Origin: JAZLGI01 sp045616225
GTDB lineage: Bacteria > Spirochaetota > Spirochaetia > Sphaerochaetales > Sphaerochaetaceae
NCBI GenBank assembly: GCA_045616225.1
Contig: JAZLGI010000054.1
Coordinates: forward strand, 1 to 13,539
Direction: 5' to 3'
DNA: 13,539 nucleotides
Program-made: the position numbers and the translations under genes
Shown: positions 1-6,294 of the stretch, in pieces
How positions within the stretch are numbered: position 1 is the first letter of the stretch
Layout of the letters: every line of letters begins with the position of its first letter
Notes under the pieces: generated by a model
What the model was told of the DNA's origin: nothing
Database searches by the model: none
Seen by the model: the letters and a program-made list of their open reading frames with translations, nothing else

Positions 1-590
1 AAGAATCATTTGAAAAGTGCGGCGGAAAAATTGTTGCAGTTGAGACATGTATGGTAGGTGATAAGGATTTCAAGACACAGCTTACAAAGATTAAGCAGAC
101 AGATGCAGAAGCAATCTATATTCCTAACTATACAGCAGAAATGGCACAGACACTTGAACAGGCTGCTCAGGTTGGTGTAAAGATTCCTTTCCTTTCAGGT
201 GACGGCTTCACAGATGCAGAGATTTATAACCTTGCAGGTGATTACACAGAAGGTGTTATCTACATTGGACCTACAGAAGTTGAGGAGAACCTTGGATTCA
301 ACAAAGCATTCAAGGATGCTTACGGAGTTGAAATTGGAGCTTTCTCATCTAACAGCTATGATGCTACAGGTATTGTAATTGACGCAATTAAGAAAGCCGG
401 AACAGGTCGTAAGGCTATAAGAGATGCTGTTGCAGCAACAAAGGATTATCAGGGCGTTCTTGGAACAGTTAACTTCCAGGCAAATGGTGACTTGGTAGCT
501 AATCAGGGTGCATTTAAGGTAATCAATAAAGCTCCAGTTTCTCTTGGTTCATTTACAATTCAGGGCGGAAAGCTTGTAAAAGTTAATTGA
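1..590 (+). CDS. livJ: Branched-chain amino acid ABC transporter substrate-binding protein (5' partial)
   Basis: This is the C-terminal 196 residues of a periplasmic type-I solute-binding protein of the Leu/Ile/Val (LivJ/LivK) family; the reading frame enters the window open at base 3. The segment GDKDFKTQLTKIKQTDAEAI is the typical family stretch where the second lobe meets the hinge. The later YDATGIVIDAIKKAG and YQGVLGTVNFQANGD segments match the usual 'YDA...ai.kAG' and 'GvtG.i.F..nGD' signatures near the C-terminus. It would bind the amino acid (or a related amide) in the periplasm and deliver it to LivH/LivM, encoded just downstream. The signal peptide lies outside the window. Ligand specificity cannot be read from this fragment. 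A strong hairpin terminator follows the stop codon, so this gene is probably expressed above the rest of the operon, as is usual for binding proteins. Confidence 0.93.
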   Translation, partial: ESFEKCGGKIVAVETCMVGDKDFKTQLTKIKQTDAEAIYIPNYTAEMAQTLEQAAQVGVKIPFLSGDGFTDAEIYNLAGDYTEGVIYIGPTEVEENLGFNKAFKDAYGVEIGAFSSNSYDATGIVIDAIKKAGTGRKAIRDAVAATKDYQGVLGTVNFQANGDLVANQGAFKVINKAPVSLGSFTIQGGKLVKVN

Positions 591-607
591 TTGATAAAAC
601 CTGAATG

Positions 608-636
608 AAAAAGCACCATCGTTGATGGTGCTTTTT
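608..636 (+). terminator. Rho-independent terminator / intra-operon attenuator between livJ and livH
   Basis: A perfect 13-bp inverted repeat (608-620 with 624-636) with a 3-nt GTT loop. The outer five pairs are A-T, so the 3' arm ends in a five-T run and the core GCACCATC/GATGGTGC is GC-rich. It sits 17 nt after the livJ stop and 33 nt before the livH ATG. Because the downstream genes have no obvious promoter of their own in this gap, partial read-through is the likely way they are transcribed. Confidence 0.85.
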
Positions 637-669
637 GCCGTTTGAAATATTTTATAAAGGGAGGTCCTT

Positions 670-1590
670 ATGGGATCTGTTGCTGAGTTTTTTCAGCATT
701 TGGTTAATGGTTTGACCCTAGGTGGAATCTATGCTCTCATTGCTCTTGGGTACACCATGGTTTACGGTATTCTCAAATTCATAAATTTTGCACATGGTGA
801 TATTCTTATGGTTGGAGCATACATAGGAATGTTTGCATTTAACATTCTCCGTGGTTCAAGCCCTTTGGGAATGTGGTGGATTATTGCTTTTTTCATTGCA
901 ATGGTAATTAGCATGGTTTTTTGTGCTGCTCTTGGAATGTTTATTGAAAGAGTTGCTTATAAGCCTCTGAGAAGAGCTACGAGATTGGCTCCACTTCTTT
1001 CTGCTATTGGTGTAAGTTTTATTCTCTCAAACGGTGCTGCTTGGATGTTTGGTACTCAAAGCAGAAAACTGGATTATCCGTTTGATAACTCTCCTATAAC
1101 TTTTGGCGGAGTTTCAATAGCTCCTCACCAGATTCTTATTCTTGTAGTTGCAACTGTAATGATGGTGGCTCTTTCTCTGTTTGTTACAAAGACAAAACTT
1201 GGAAAAGCTATGAGAGCAACCAGCTTGGATCAGGATACAGCCAAACTCATGGGTATAAATTCAGATAGAATTATCAGTCTCACCTTTGGTATTGGAAGTG
1301 CTTTGGCTGCCTGTGGTGGTATGCTTATAGCTCTTGATATCAAGGTCTATGCTACAATGGGAACAATGGTTGGTCTTAAAGCTTTTGTTGCTGCTGTTGT
1401 AGGTGGAATAGGTAACATAAGCGGAGCAATGCTTGGAGGTCTGTTATTAGGTCTTCTTGAAACATTTGGCGTTGCAATCTTGGGAATACCAACAAGCTTC
1501 AAAGACACTATAGCCTTTGCAGTTTTGATTATCATACTTCTGGTTAAGCCTGCGGGAATCATGGGCAAAGCAGAAAAGGAGAAGGTCTGA
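670..1590 (+). CDS. livH: Branched-chain amino acid ABC transporter permease LivH
   Basis: A 306-aa polytopic inner-membrane permease of the BPD_transp_2 / LivH family. The N-terminus (HLVNGLTLGGIYALIALGYT followed by MVYGILKFINFAHG) is the classic LivH signature. The cytoplasmic ATPase-coupling loop is at about residues 178-200 (RATSLDQDTAKLMGIN), followed by the GIGSALAACGG helix. A Gly-rich segment (VGGIGNISGAMLGGLLLGLLE) precedes the last helices. Length is typical for the family. The start is fixed by an excellent Shine-Dalgarno, AAGGGAGG at 657-664, five bases before the ATG. It should pair with LivM to form the membrane channel, with LivG and LivF as motor subunits. Its TGA overlaps the livM ATG by one base, which implies translational coupling. 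Confidence 0.96.
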   Translation: MGSVAEFFQHLVNGLTLGGIYALIALGYTMVYGILKFINFAHGDILMVGAYIGMFAFNILRGSSPLGMWWIIAFFIAMVISMVFCAALGMFIERVAYKPLRRATRLAPLLSAIGVSFILSNGAAWMFGTQSRKLDYPFDNSPITFGGVSIAPHQILILVVATVMMVALSLFVTKTKLGKAMRATSLDQDTAKLMGINSDRIISLTFGIGSALAACGGMLIALDIKVYATMGTMVGLKAFVAAVVGGIGNISGAMLGGLLLGLLETFGVAILGIPTSFKDTIAFAVLIIILLVKPAGIMGKAEKEKV

Positions 1591-2510
1591 TGTTGAATTT
1601 CTTTCTTCTGATTATTATTTACTCAGGCATCTATGCTCTTATGGCTCTTGGACAGAATATGATAACCGGTTATACGGGTATGTTATCTCTCTGCCAGGCA
1701 GGTTTTTTTGCAATAGGAAGTTATGCAAGTGCAATACTCATGACTAAGCTTGGCTGGTCTTTCTGGGCTACTCTTCCGGTTGCAATTATCCTGAGTTCTC
1801 TTCTTGGTGTTCTTATTGGACTTCCTACTTTAAGACTTAAGGGAGACTATCTTGCAATTGCAACTTTGGGTTTTTCAGAGATTGTAAGAAACATTATTAA
1901 CAACTGGGATAAGCTTACCAACGGACCTAATGGAATCATAAGAATTCCAAAGGCAAAGATTTTTGGAATGACGGTCAAGTCTAAATTTGCTTATATCGCT
2001 TTGATTTGGATAATTGTTTTAATAGTCTATTTCTTGTTTGAACGTCTTGCAAAAAGCAGAATGGGAAGAGCTCTTGAAGCAATCCGTGAAGATGAGATTG
2101 CTGCTGCAAGTACAGGAATAAATGTTACAAAGTATAAAGTGTGGTCATTTGCTTTAGGTGCCGGAAGTGCAGGACTTGCAGGAAGCATACAAGCTGTATT
2201 CATGGGCTCTGTAATGCCGGGTACTTACGTGTTTATGGTTTCCATTATGGTATTGTGCATGGTCGTTTTGGGAGGAATGGGCAATTTCAAAGCAGTTATT
2301 CTGGGAGCTTTTATTATTCAGCTTGTCAGTTATTTCCCACAACTTGTAGGTCTTTCTTCTGTTATTCCTGCTCAGGCAAAGCAGATTATCTTTGGACTTA
2401 TTCTTGTAGTTATGATGATTTACCGTCCACAAGGAATACTTGGAAGAAGTGAAAGATCTACAAATCCTTATGCAAAGAACAATAAGGCTTGTAAGGAGGT
2501 TAAGAAATGA
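1590..2510 (+). CDS. livM: Branched-chain amino acid ABC transporter permease LivM
   Basis: The second permease of the importer, 306 aa, from the LivM branch. Its N-terminus (SGIYALMALGQNMITGYTGM) and PTLRLKGDYLAIATLGF at about residues 79-95 are family hallmarks. The ATPase-contact loop MGRALEAIREDEIAAASTGI lies at about 158-177 and is followed by a Gly/Ala-rich helix. The C-terminus YRPQGILGR is the usual LivM ending. A Shine-Dalgarno AAAGGAG (1575-1581) lies eight bases before the ATG, inside the end of livH. The stop overlaps the livG start (ATGA), so the gene is translationally coupled on both sides. The C-terminal tail after YRPQGILG is short and basic. No truncation or frameshift is seen. 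Confidence 0.96.
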   Translation: MLNFFLLIIIYSGIYALMALGQNMITGYTGMLSLCQAGFFAIGSYASAILMTKLGWSFWATLPVAIILSSLLGVLIGLPTLRLKGDYLAIATLGFSEIVRNIINNWDKLTNGPNGIIRIPKAKIFGMTVKSKFAYIALIWIIVLIVYFLFERLAKSRMGRALEAIREDEIAAASTGINVTKYKVWSFALGAGSAGLAGSIQAVFMGSVMPGTYVFMVSIMVLCMVVLGGMGNFKAVILGAFIIQLVSYFPQLVGLSSVIPAQAKQIIFGLILVVMMIYRPQGILGRSERSTNPYAKNNKACKEVKK

Positions 2511-3283
2511 TTTTACTTGAAACTCAGCATCTTACCAGAGCTTACGGCGGTGTTGTTGCAGTCAATAATGTAGATTTTGTTGTTGAAAAAGGTCTCATTA
2601 CAGGTCTCATTGGTCCAAACGGTGCCGGAAAAACAACATTGTTTAATAATATGACAGGACTTGATACTCCTACAGAAGGAAAAGTCTTTTTTGAAGGTAA
2701 GGACATAACAGGTCTTCCTGCATACAAGATTTGCCGTCTTGGAATAGCCAGAACTTTCCAGAATATTAGATTGTTCAAAGAGCTCAGCGTTATTGACAAT
2801 GCCATGGTTGGAAGACATTTTAGAGTTGGTGATAAATCCAATCGTTTATTCCAGGCATTTGACAGTTATATCCGTCTTTCTTCAGAGCAGAAGAAACTCT
2901 ATGATTCTGCAATGAAATGGTTGGAGTTCTTTGGTCTTGATTCCATTAAAGATGAGGCTGCTAAAAACCTTCCTTACGGGCACCAGAGAGAACTTGAGAT
3001 TGCCCGTGCCTTGGCTACAGAACCAAAACTACTGTTTCTTGATGAACCTGCAGCAGGAATGAACCCTCAGGAAACAGAAGAGCTGATGAAAACAATTAGA
3101 AAAATCAGAGATTTGGGTATCTCAGTTGTTCTTATAGAGCATGATATGAAACTCATTATGAATATCTGTGATAATATTACTGTTTTGAACTACGGGACAA
3201 AAATTGCATACGGTACTGCTTCTGAGATTCAGGCAAACCCTGCTGTAATTGAAGCATACCTTGGAAAAGATGAGGAGGACTGA
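2507..3283 (+). CDS. livG: Branched-chain amino acid ABC transporter ATP-binding protein LivG
   Basis: A 258-aa cytoplasmic ABC ATPase. Walker A GPNGAGKTT is at residues 36-44. The LivG-type signature YGHQR (157-161) replaces the usual LSGGQ core, as is normal for this subfamily (YGQQR in relatives). Walker B with catalytic glutamate, LDEP, is at 178-181, followed by AAGMNPQE, and the switch histidine is H212 in IEHDM. The C-terminus (YGTKIAYGTASEIQANPAVI then EAYLG) is the family-specific tail. The start overlaps the livM stop by 4 nt (ATGA) and has a full AAGGAGGT ribosome site at 2493-2500. It forms the ATPase heterodimer with LivF, encoded 1 nt downstream. Confidence 0.96.
   Translation: MILLETQHLTRAYGGVVAVNNVDFVVEKGLITGLIGPNGAGKTTLFNNMTGLDTPTEGKVFFEGKDITGLPAYKICRLGIARTFQNIRLFKELSVIDNAMVGRHFRVGDKSNRLFQAFDSYIRLSSEQKKLYDSAMKWLEFFGLDSIKDEAAKNLPYGHQRELEIARALATEPKLLFLDEPAAGMNPQETEELMKTIRKIRDLGISVVLIEHDMKLIMNICDNITVLNYGTKIAYGTASEIQANPAVIEAYLGKDEED
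3273..3278 (+). promoter_or_regulatory. Ribosome-binding site deciding the livF start
   Basis: AGGAGG inside the last codons of livG, six bases before the ATG at 3285. It supports the shorter LivF start over the in-frame ATG at 3249, which lacks such a site. Confidence 0.8.
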
Positions 3284-3284
3284 T

Positions 3285-4025
3285 ATGGAACAACTTTTAA
3301 AGATTGAAGATATCAGTGTTTCTTACGGAAACATCAATGCTCTCAAAAATGTCTCAATGGAAGTCAATGAAGGGGAAATTGTTTCTCTCATTGGTGCAAA
3401 CGGAGCAGGAAAAAGTACTCTGTTAAAGGCAATAGTAGGACTTGAGCCTCTCATGGAAGGAAAAGTTACTTACAAGGGAGAAGTTCTGGGAGATGCAACG
3501 TCCGGAAAGTTCAGAGGAGTTCCTACCAATCTCTTGGTAAGAAAGGGCATAGCTCTTGTTCCTGAAGGAAGACGTGTTTTTGCGGATTTAACAGTAGAAG
3601 AGAATTTGGATATGGGTGCATTTATGCTTGATGATGAAGCAAAAATAGCACAAAAAAAGCAGGAAATGTTTGATTTCTTTCCTATTTTGGGGCAAAGAAA
3701 AAAACAGAAATCACGCTCTTTATCCGGTGGTGAGCAGCAAATGCTTGCTGTTGCCAGAGCTTTAATGAGTTCTCCTAATCTTCTTTTACTTGATGAACCT
3801 GGTTTGGGACTTGCTCCTCTTATTATTCAGGATATTTTTTCAAAAATAAAAATTATCAACAAAGAAGAAAAGGTTACTGTTTTTCTTGTAGAACAGAATG
3901 CCCGTCTTGCTCTTAAGACTGCAGATAATGGTTATGTAATGGAAAATGGAAGAATTGTGCTTGCAGATAAAGCAAGTTCCCTTCTTTCAAATGAGAAAGT
4001 AAGAGCTGCTTATTTGGGACAGTAA
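3285..4025 (+). CDS. livF: Branched-chain amino acid ABC transporter ATP-binding protein LivF
   Basis: A 246-aa ABC ATPase, the partner of LivG. Counted from the chosen ATG: Walker A GANGAGKST at 37-45, signature LSGGEQQ at 146-152, Walker B LDEP at 169-172 followed by GLGLAP. The switch-loop position is Gln (VEQN) rather than His, which is normal for LivF. An in-frame upstream start at 3249 would add 12 residues overlapping livG. The ATG at 3285 is preferred because AGGAGG (3273-3278) lies six bases before it and the protein then begins directly with the beta-strand LLKIEDISVSYG. It lies 1 nt after the livG stop. The transporter genes end here, with a 48-nt gap to the next gene and no terminator visible. 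Confidence 0.95.
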   Translation: MEQLLKIEDISVSYGNINALKNVSMEVNEGEIVSLIGANGAGKSTLLKAIVGLEPLMEGKVTYKGEVLGDATSGKFRGVPTNLLVRKGIALVPEGRRVFADLTVEENLDMGAFMLDDEAKIAQKKQEMFDFFPILGQRKKQKSRSLSGGEQQMLAVARALMSSPNLLLLDEPGLGLAPLIIQDIFSKIKIINKEEKVTVFLVEQNARLALKTADNGYVMENGRIVLADKASSLLSNEKVRAAYLGQ

Positions 4026-4073
4026 CTTACTTTACTTTGCGTAAATTAGGTATAAAATTGATTTGGAGTTATT

Positions 4074-4718
4074 ATGATTATTGAAAGAAGAATGACAAAG
4101 AATCCTGTTACTGCTTCACCGGATATGAAAATAAGTGATGCAGCAGAACTGATGAAGAAAGAAAAAGTTCACCGCCTCCCTGTTCTGGACAAGAACGGAA
4201 AACTAATAGGAGTTGTTTCTGAGAAGGATATCCTCAAAGCAGCACCATCACCGGTTTCAACTCTTTCTGCTTATGAAACAAATTATTTGTTATCAAAGCT
4301 TACAATCAAAAAGATTATGAGCAGCAATCTTGTTACCATTACAAAAGATACAACAGTTGAAGAAGCAGCTCGTATTATGGTAGATGAAGATATTTCTTGT
4401 CTTCCTGTTCTTGAAAATGAGAAACTTGTGGGAATTGTTTCCAAGACAGATATGTTCAAAATGCTTCTTGAACTTTTTGGAGCGCGTCATTTTGGAGTAA
4501 GAATTGAGTTCTTGGTAGAAGATAAGCCGGGTACGATAGCAACAATTTCCCATGCCCTTGCAGAACGTGGAATGGATATCATTTCTCTTGGTACTTTTAT
4601 GGGAACAGATGCTTCAAATGCTATCTGTACGGTTAAAGTTCAAGGCGGTAGTGTCAGCCAAGTTGTTGATATTATGAAGCCTTATGTAATGCAGATTCTT
4701 GATGTCCGTGAAGTCTGA
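4074..4718 (+). CDS. CBS-CBS-ACT domain protein, putative ligand-sensing regulator next to liv genes
   Basis: A 214-aa soluble protein. It has two CBS repeats at about residues 7-56 (RRMTKNPVTASPD...HRLPVLD...GVVSEKDIL) and 78-131 (KKIMSSNLVTITKDTTVEEA...CLPVL...GIVSKTDM). An ACT domain follows from about 141 to 214, with the ligand-loop motif VEDKPGTIATISHALAERGM. CBS pairs usually bind adenosine nucleotides and ACT domains usually bind amino acids, so the layout suggests a sensor that integrates energy or nucleotide state with an amino-acid level. The architecture resembles AcuB-type proteins, but I do not assign that function. GGAG at 4065-4068 is five bases before the ATG. The position 48 nt after livF on the same strand suggests a role with the importer (inference). 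The end overlaps the Smr gene by 17 nt. Confidence 0.9.
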   Translation: MIIERRMTKNPVTASPDMKISDAAELMKKEKVHRLPVLDKNGKLIGVVSEKDILKAAPSPVSTLSAYETNYLLSKLTIKKIMSSNLVTITKDTTVEEAARIMVDEDISCLPVLENEKLVGIVSKTDMFKMLLELFGARHFGVRIEFLVEDKPGTIATISHALAERGMDIISLGTFMGTDASNAICTVKVQGGSVSQVVDIMKPYVMQILDVREV

Positions 4719-5115
4719 TTTTGCTTCTATCTATTCTCAATGGGAGAAGTCTCATGACGAGAGTTCTGAGATTAAAAAGCTTCTCAAAGAAGAAAACACA
4801 AAAGAAAGAACTCCGGAAATTACTGTAAATGAACTTAAAAGAATGAAGGTCCAGGAAGAACTGGACCTTCATAATTTCACTGTTGAAGAAGCTTTGAAAG
4901 AAGTTGCTGATTTTATCTCAAACAGTAAAAAGAAGGGACTTAGAAAGATAAGATTAATAACAGGCAAAGGACTTCATTCTCCAAATGGTCTCTCTGTTAT
5001 AAGACCGGAAGTTCTGTATTTTTTAAAATCAAACAAAAACGTTTCTTCATTTGATCAAAATCCAAAACCCGTTGACGGAGGAAGTGGTGCCGTCATTGTT
5101 TATCTTAAGCGTTAG
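4702..5115 (+). CDS. Smr-domain protein (putative nucleic-acid-binding / nuclease domain)
   Basis: A 137-aa protein with a charged N-terminal region (about 1-50) and a C-terminal Smr (MutS2-related) domain. LDLH at 54-57 is the first Smr motif and TGKG at 87-90, followed by LHSPNG, is the second. The GGSGAVIVYLK ending is the domain's usual last strand. Smr domains are known as endonuclease or RNA/DNA-binding modules (MutS2 C-terminus, SmrA/SmrB). Here it is a stand-alone form, and the substrate cannot be told from sequence. The ATG at 4702 lies inside the CBS-ACT gene (17-nt overlap) and has no clear Shine-Dalgarno, so translation is probably coupled. A TTG at 4699 and a GTG at 4708 are alternative starts. 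Its 3' end overlaps the convergent PAP2 gene by 11 nt, and it contains a perfect 12-bp hairpin at 4843-4872. Confidence 0.88.
   Translation: MSVKSDFASIYSQWEKSHDESSEIKKLLKEENTKERTPEITVNELKRMKVQEELDLHNFTVEEALKEVADFISNSKKKGLRKIRLITGKGLHSPNGLSVIRPEVLYFLKSNKNVSSFDQNPKPVDGGSGAVIVYLKR
4843..4872. repeat. Perfect 12-bp inverted repeat inside the smr coding sequence
   Basis: ATGAAGGTCCAG (4843-4854) and its exact reverse complement CTGGACCTTCAT (4861-4872) flank a 6-nt GAAGAA loop. It encodes residues 48-57, ending on the LDLH motif. No T-run follows, so it is not a standard terminator. In mRNA it would form a stable hairpin in the middle of translated sequence. Confidence 0.85.
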
Positions 5116-6022
5116 CTTTTTCAAACAATCCCAACTTTACTCCCAAAACAGGCCAGAATGTTGCCCAAATAGCTGCAGAGAAATATCTTATTTGTGCTGT
5201 GAACGGATTGTAAATTCCAATTGCCTGTAGGAGTGCTTTTCCTCCTGGAAGAATAATACCAATACCTGCAATACCAAGAAGGTATCTTATAATTTTCTTT
5301 TCCCAGTTATTCTCTTCTACAACAAAATTACATATTTTTGTTTCCAAAGCATAACCTATACAAATTCCTCCACCTAAGGCAAAAACTTTTGTCAGGTCGC
5401 TGAAAGCAGTATGATCTGCCTTTTCAAATACAAGAAGAATACTGTAAATAAGGGAAATAAGAACCAGACAACCTCCAAAGATGTAGAGAAAAGGTCTGAA
5501 ACGATTCATGTCGTCTGATAATTTTTTGATTTTGTTGAAAAGAATCACGCTTGTTCCAATTCCCAAAATCCATCCGCATAACACATCTAAAGGCCAATGA
5601 CAACACAAGAAACAACGTGATATTCCTACAAAGGCAATTATAATTGCACAGAGTACGGAAAACCATTTCTTTCTGAAAGCAAAAGCAAGTGAAGCAAAAG
5701 TAGAACTGCTGTTTGTTGTGTGTCCGCTTGGAAATGAATAACCGGTGGCTGTTTCAATTCTTTGTGTGTTAAGTTCCGGAATTACAAGCCAAGGACGTGG
5801 AAAACGTACAATTGCTTTGATTATGCTCATCAAACTTGATGCTGTAATAAGAATAAAGCATGAAATAAAACCTTTCTTTTTATCTATGCACCAGAAAATA
5901 AAAAGAATAATGGCAATGAGAGGAATTTCTTCTCCGAACATTGTTATAAACTTGGCAATAAAATCCAAAACATTGTTTTCAATAGAAGAAAAAAATATCA
6001 ATATAGCTTTTTGAAATTCCAT
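5105..6022 (-). CDS. PAP2-family membrane phosphatase
   Basis: A 305-aa integral membrane protein with the complete PAP2 (phosphatidic acid phosphatase type 2 / haloperoxidase-like) active site, numbered from the ATG at 6022. Motif 1 is K69-x6-R76-P77 (KAIVRFPRP), motif 2 is PSGH 98-101 with the general-acid His101, and motif 3 is S135-R136-x5-H142-x3-D146, where His142 is the expected nucleophile. Hydrophobic segments flank these motifs and several more lie in the second half. Family members dephosphorylate lipid phosphates such as phosphatidate or undecaprenyl diphosphate; the actual substrate is unknown. AAAGGAG (plus-strand 6033-6039) lies seven bases from an in-frame TTG (6025) and ten from the ATG (6022), so the protein may start one residue earlier. 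The stop overlaps the convergent Smr gene by 11 nt. Confidence 0.92.
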   Translation of the reverse strand: MEFQKAILIFFSSIENNVLDFIAKFITMFGEEIPLIAIILFIFWCIDKKKGFISCFILITASSLMSIIKAIVRFPRPWLVIPELNTQRIETATGYSFPSGHTTNSSSTFASLAFAFRKKWFSVLCAIIIAFVGISRCFLCCHWPLDVLCGWILGIGTSVILFNKIKKLSDDMNRFRPFLYIFGGCLVLISLIYSILLVFEKADHTAFSDLTKVFALGGGICIGYALETKICNFVVEENNWEKKIIRYLLGIAGIGIILPGGKALLQAIGIYNPFTAQIRYFSAAIWATFWPVLGVKLGLFEKANA

Positions 6023-6055
6023 CAACTGTAAACTCCTTTAATAAGTTGCTCTCCA

Positions 6056-6064
6056 ATTATATCA
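6056..6064 (-). promoter_or_regulatory. Extended -10 promoter for the PAP2 gene
   Basis: Read on the minus strand, 6064-6056 is TGATATAAT, a perfect TATAAT with the TGn extension. No good -35 is present, as is common for extended -10 promoters. Transcription would start near 6049, giving a leader of about 27 nt that carries the AAAGGAG ribosome site. Confidence 0.55.
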
Positions 6065-6118
6065 TTAGCTTGCTTTTTTAGAAATATGTATAACTGTTGT
6101 TGACAAAAAGCAAATGAT
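6061..6118. repeat. Imperfect dyad between divergent promoters
   Basis: TTGCTTTTT (6070-6078) is the reverse complement of AAAAAGCAA (6105-6113), and ATCAT (6061-6065) of ATGAT (6114-6118), with four unpaired bases in the left arm. The centre lies between the PAP2 -10 and the tRNA -35, and the right arm runs from the last base of that -35 into the spacer. It could be an operator or just AT-rich coincidence. Confidence 0.3.
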
Positions 6119-6128
6119 ACTGTATTTT
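6100..6128 (+). promoter_or_regulatory. Promoter of tRNA-Asp
   Basis: A consensus -35 TTGACA (6100-6105), a 17-bp spacer and a weaker -10 TATTTT (6123-6128). The predicted start is about 6135, a few bases before the mature tRNA 5' end at 6142. The consensus -35 and correct spacing are what one expects for a stable-RNA promoter. Confidence 0.65.
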
Positions 6129-6141
6129 TTCATTGTTCAGT

Positions 6142-6215
6142 GGGAACTTGGTGAAGCTGGTTATCACGCCACCCTGTCACGGTGGAGGCCACGGGTTCGA
6201 GCCCCGTAGTTCTCG
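6142..6215 (+). tRNA. tRNA-Asp (anticodon GTC)
   Basis: A 74-nt cloverleaf. The acceptor stem GGGAACT (6142-6148) pairs with AGTTCTC (6208-6214) with one G-T wobble. The D arm is GTGA/TCAC (6151-6154, 6164-6167). The anticodon stem is CCACC/GGTGG (6169-6173, 6181-6185) around loop CTGTCAC, which gives anticodon GTC at 6176-6178. The T arm is ACGGG/CCCGT around TTCGAGC. The discriminator is G (6215), the identity base expected for Asp. CCA is not encoded and would be added post-transcriptionally. The gene stands alone with its own promoter and terminator. Confidence 0.97.
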
Positions 6216-6216
6216 T

Positions 6217-6248
6217 AAAGAGTCAGATGTCAATCTGGCTCTTTTTTT
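6217..6248 (+). terminator. Rho-independent terminator after tRNA-Asp
   Basis: A 12-bp stem of AAAGAGTCAGAT (6217-6228) with ATCTGGCTCTTT (6233-6244), containing one G-T wobble and a 4-nt GTCA loop. It runs into a seven-T tract (6242-6248). It begins two bases after the tRNA and separates it from the helicase operon. Confidence 0.88.
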
Positions 6249-6277
6249 GTTTTTTTAAAGAAAAGTTTTGCAGAATC

Positions 6278-6286
6278 TGTTACAAT
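6278..6286 (+). promoter_or_regulatory. Extended -10 promoter of the helicase operon, possibly giving a leaderless mRNA
   Basis: TGTTACAAT fits the TGn-TAtAAT extended -10 form with one mismatch. The last -10 base is only eight bases before the ATG at 6295, so transcription would begin at about 6292-6295. No Shine-Dalgarno sequence is found before that ATG. No convincing -35 is seen. Confidence 0.5.
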
Positions 6287-6294
6287 AAATCTTT

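Noticed and set aside
2513..2841. Two minus-strand open frames of about 100 codons opposite livG
   Set aside because: They lie wholly antisense to a fully motif-bearing ABC ATPase, have no ribosome site I can see, and their translations show no recognisable family pattern.
3249..3284. Longer LivF start at 3249
   Set aside because: The extra 12 residues overlap livG, lack a ribosome site and are not part of the ABC fold, while AGGAGG sits correctly before the ATG at 3285.
3888..3899. Gln in place of the switch histidine in LivF (VEQN)
   Set aside because: This is the normal state for LivF-type ATPases; LivG keeps the His.
4031..4058. Possible promoter TTTACT-N16-TAAAAT in the gap between livF and the CBS-ACT gene
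   Set aside because: The predicted start would fall at about 4065, inside the GGAG ribosome site of the gene, and the -35 is weak. Cotranscription with livF is simpler.
5745..6014. Plus-strand 89-codon open frame opposite the PAP2 gene
   Set aside because: It is antisense to the N-terminal half of a protein with all three PAP2 motifs intact, so it is a shadow frame.
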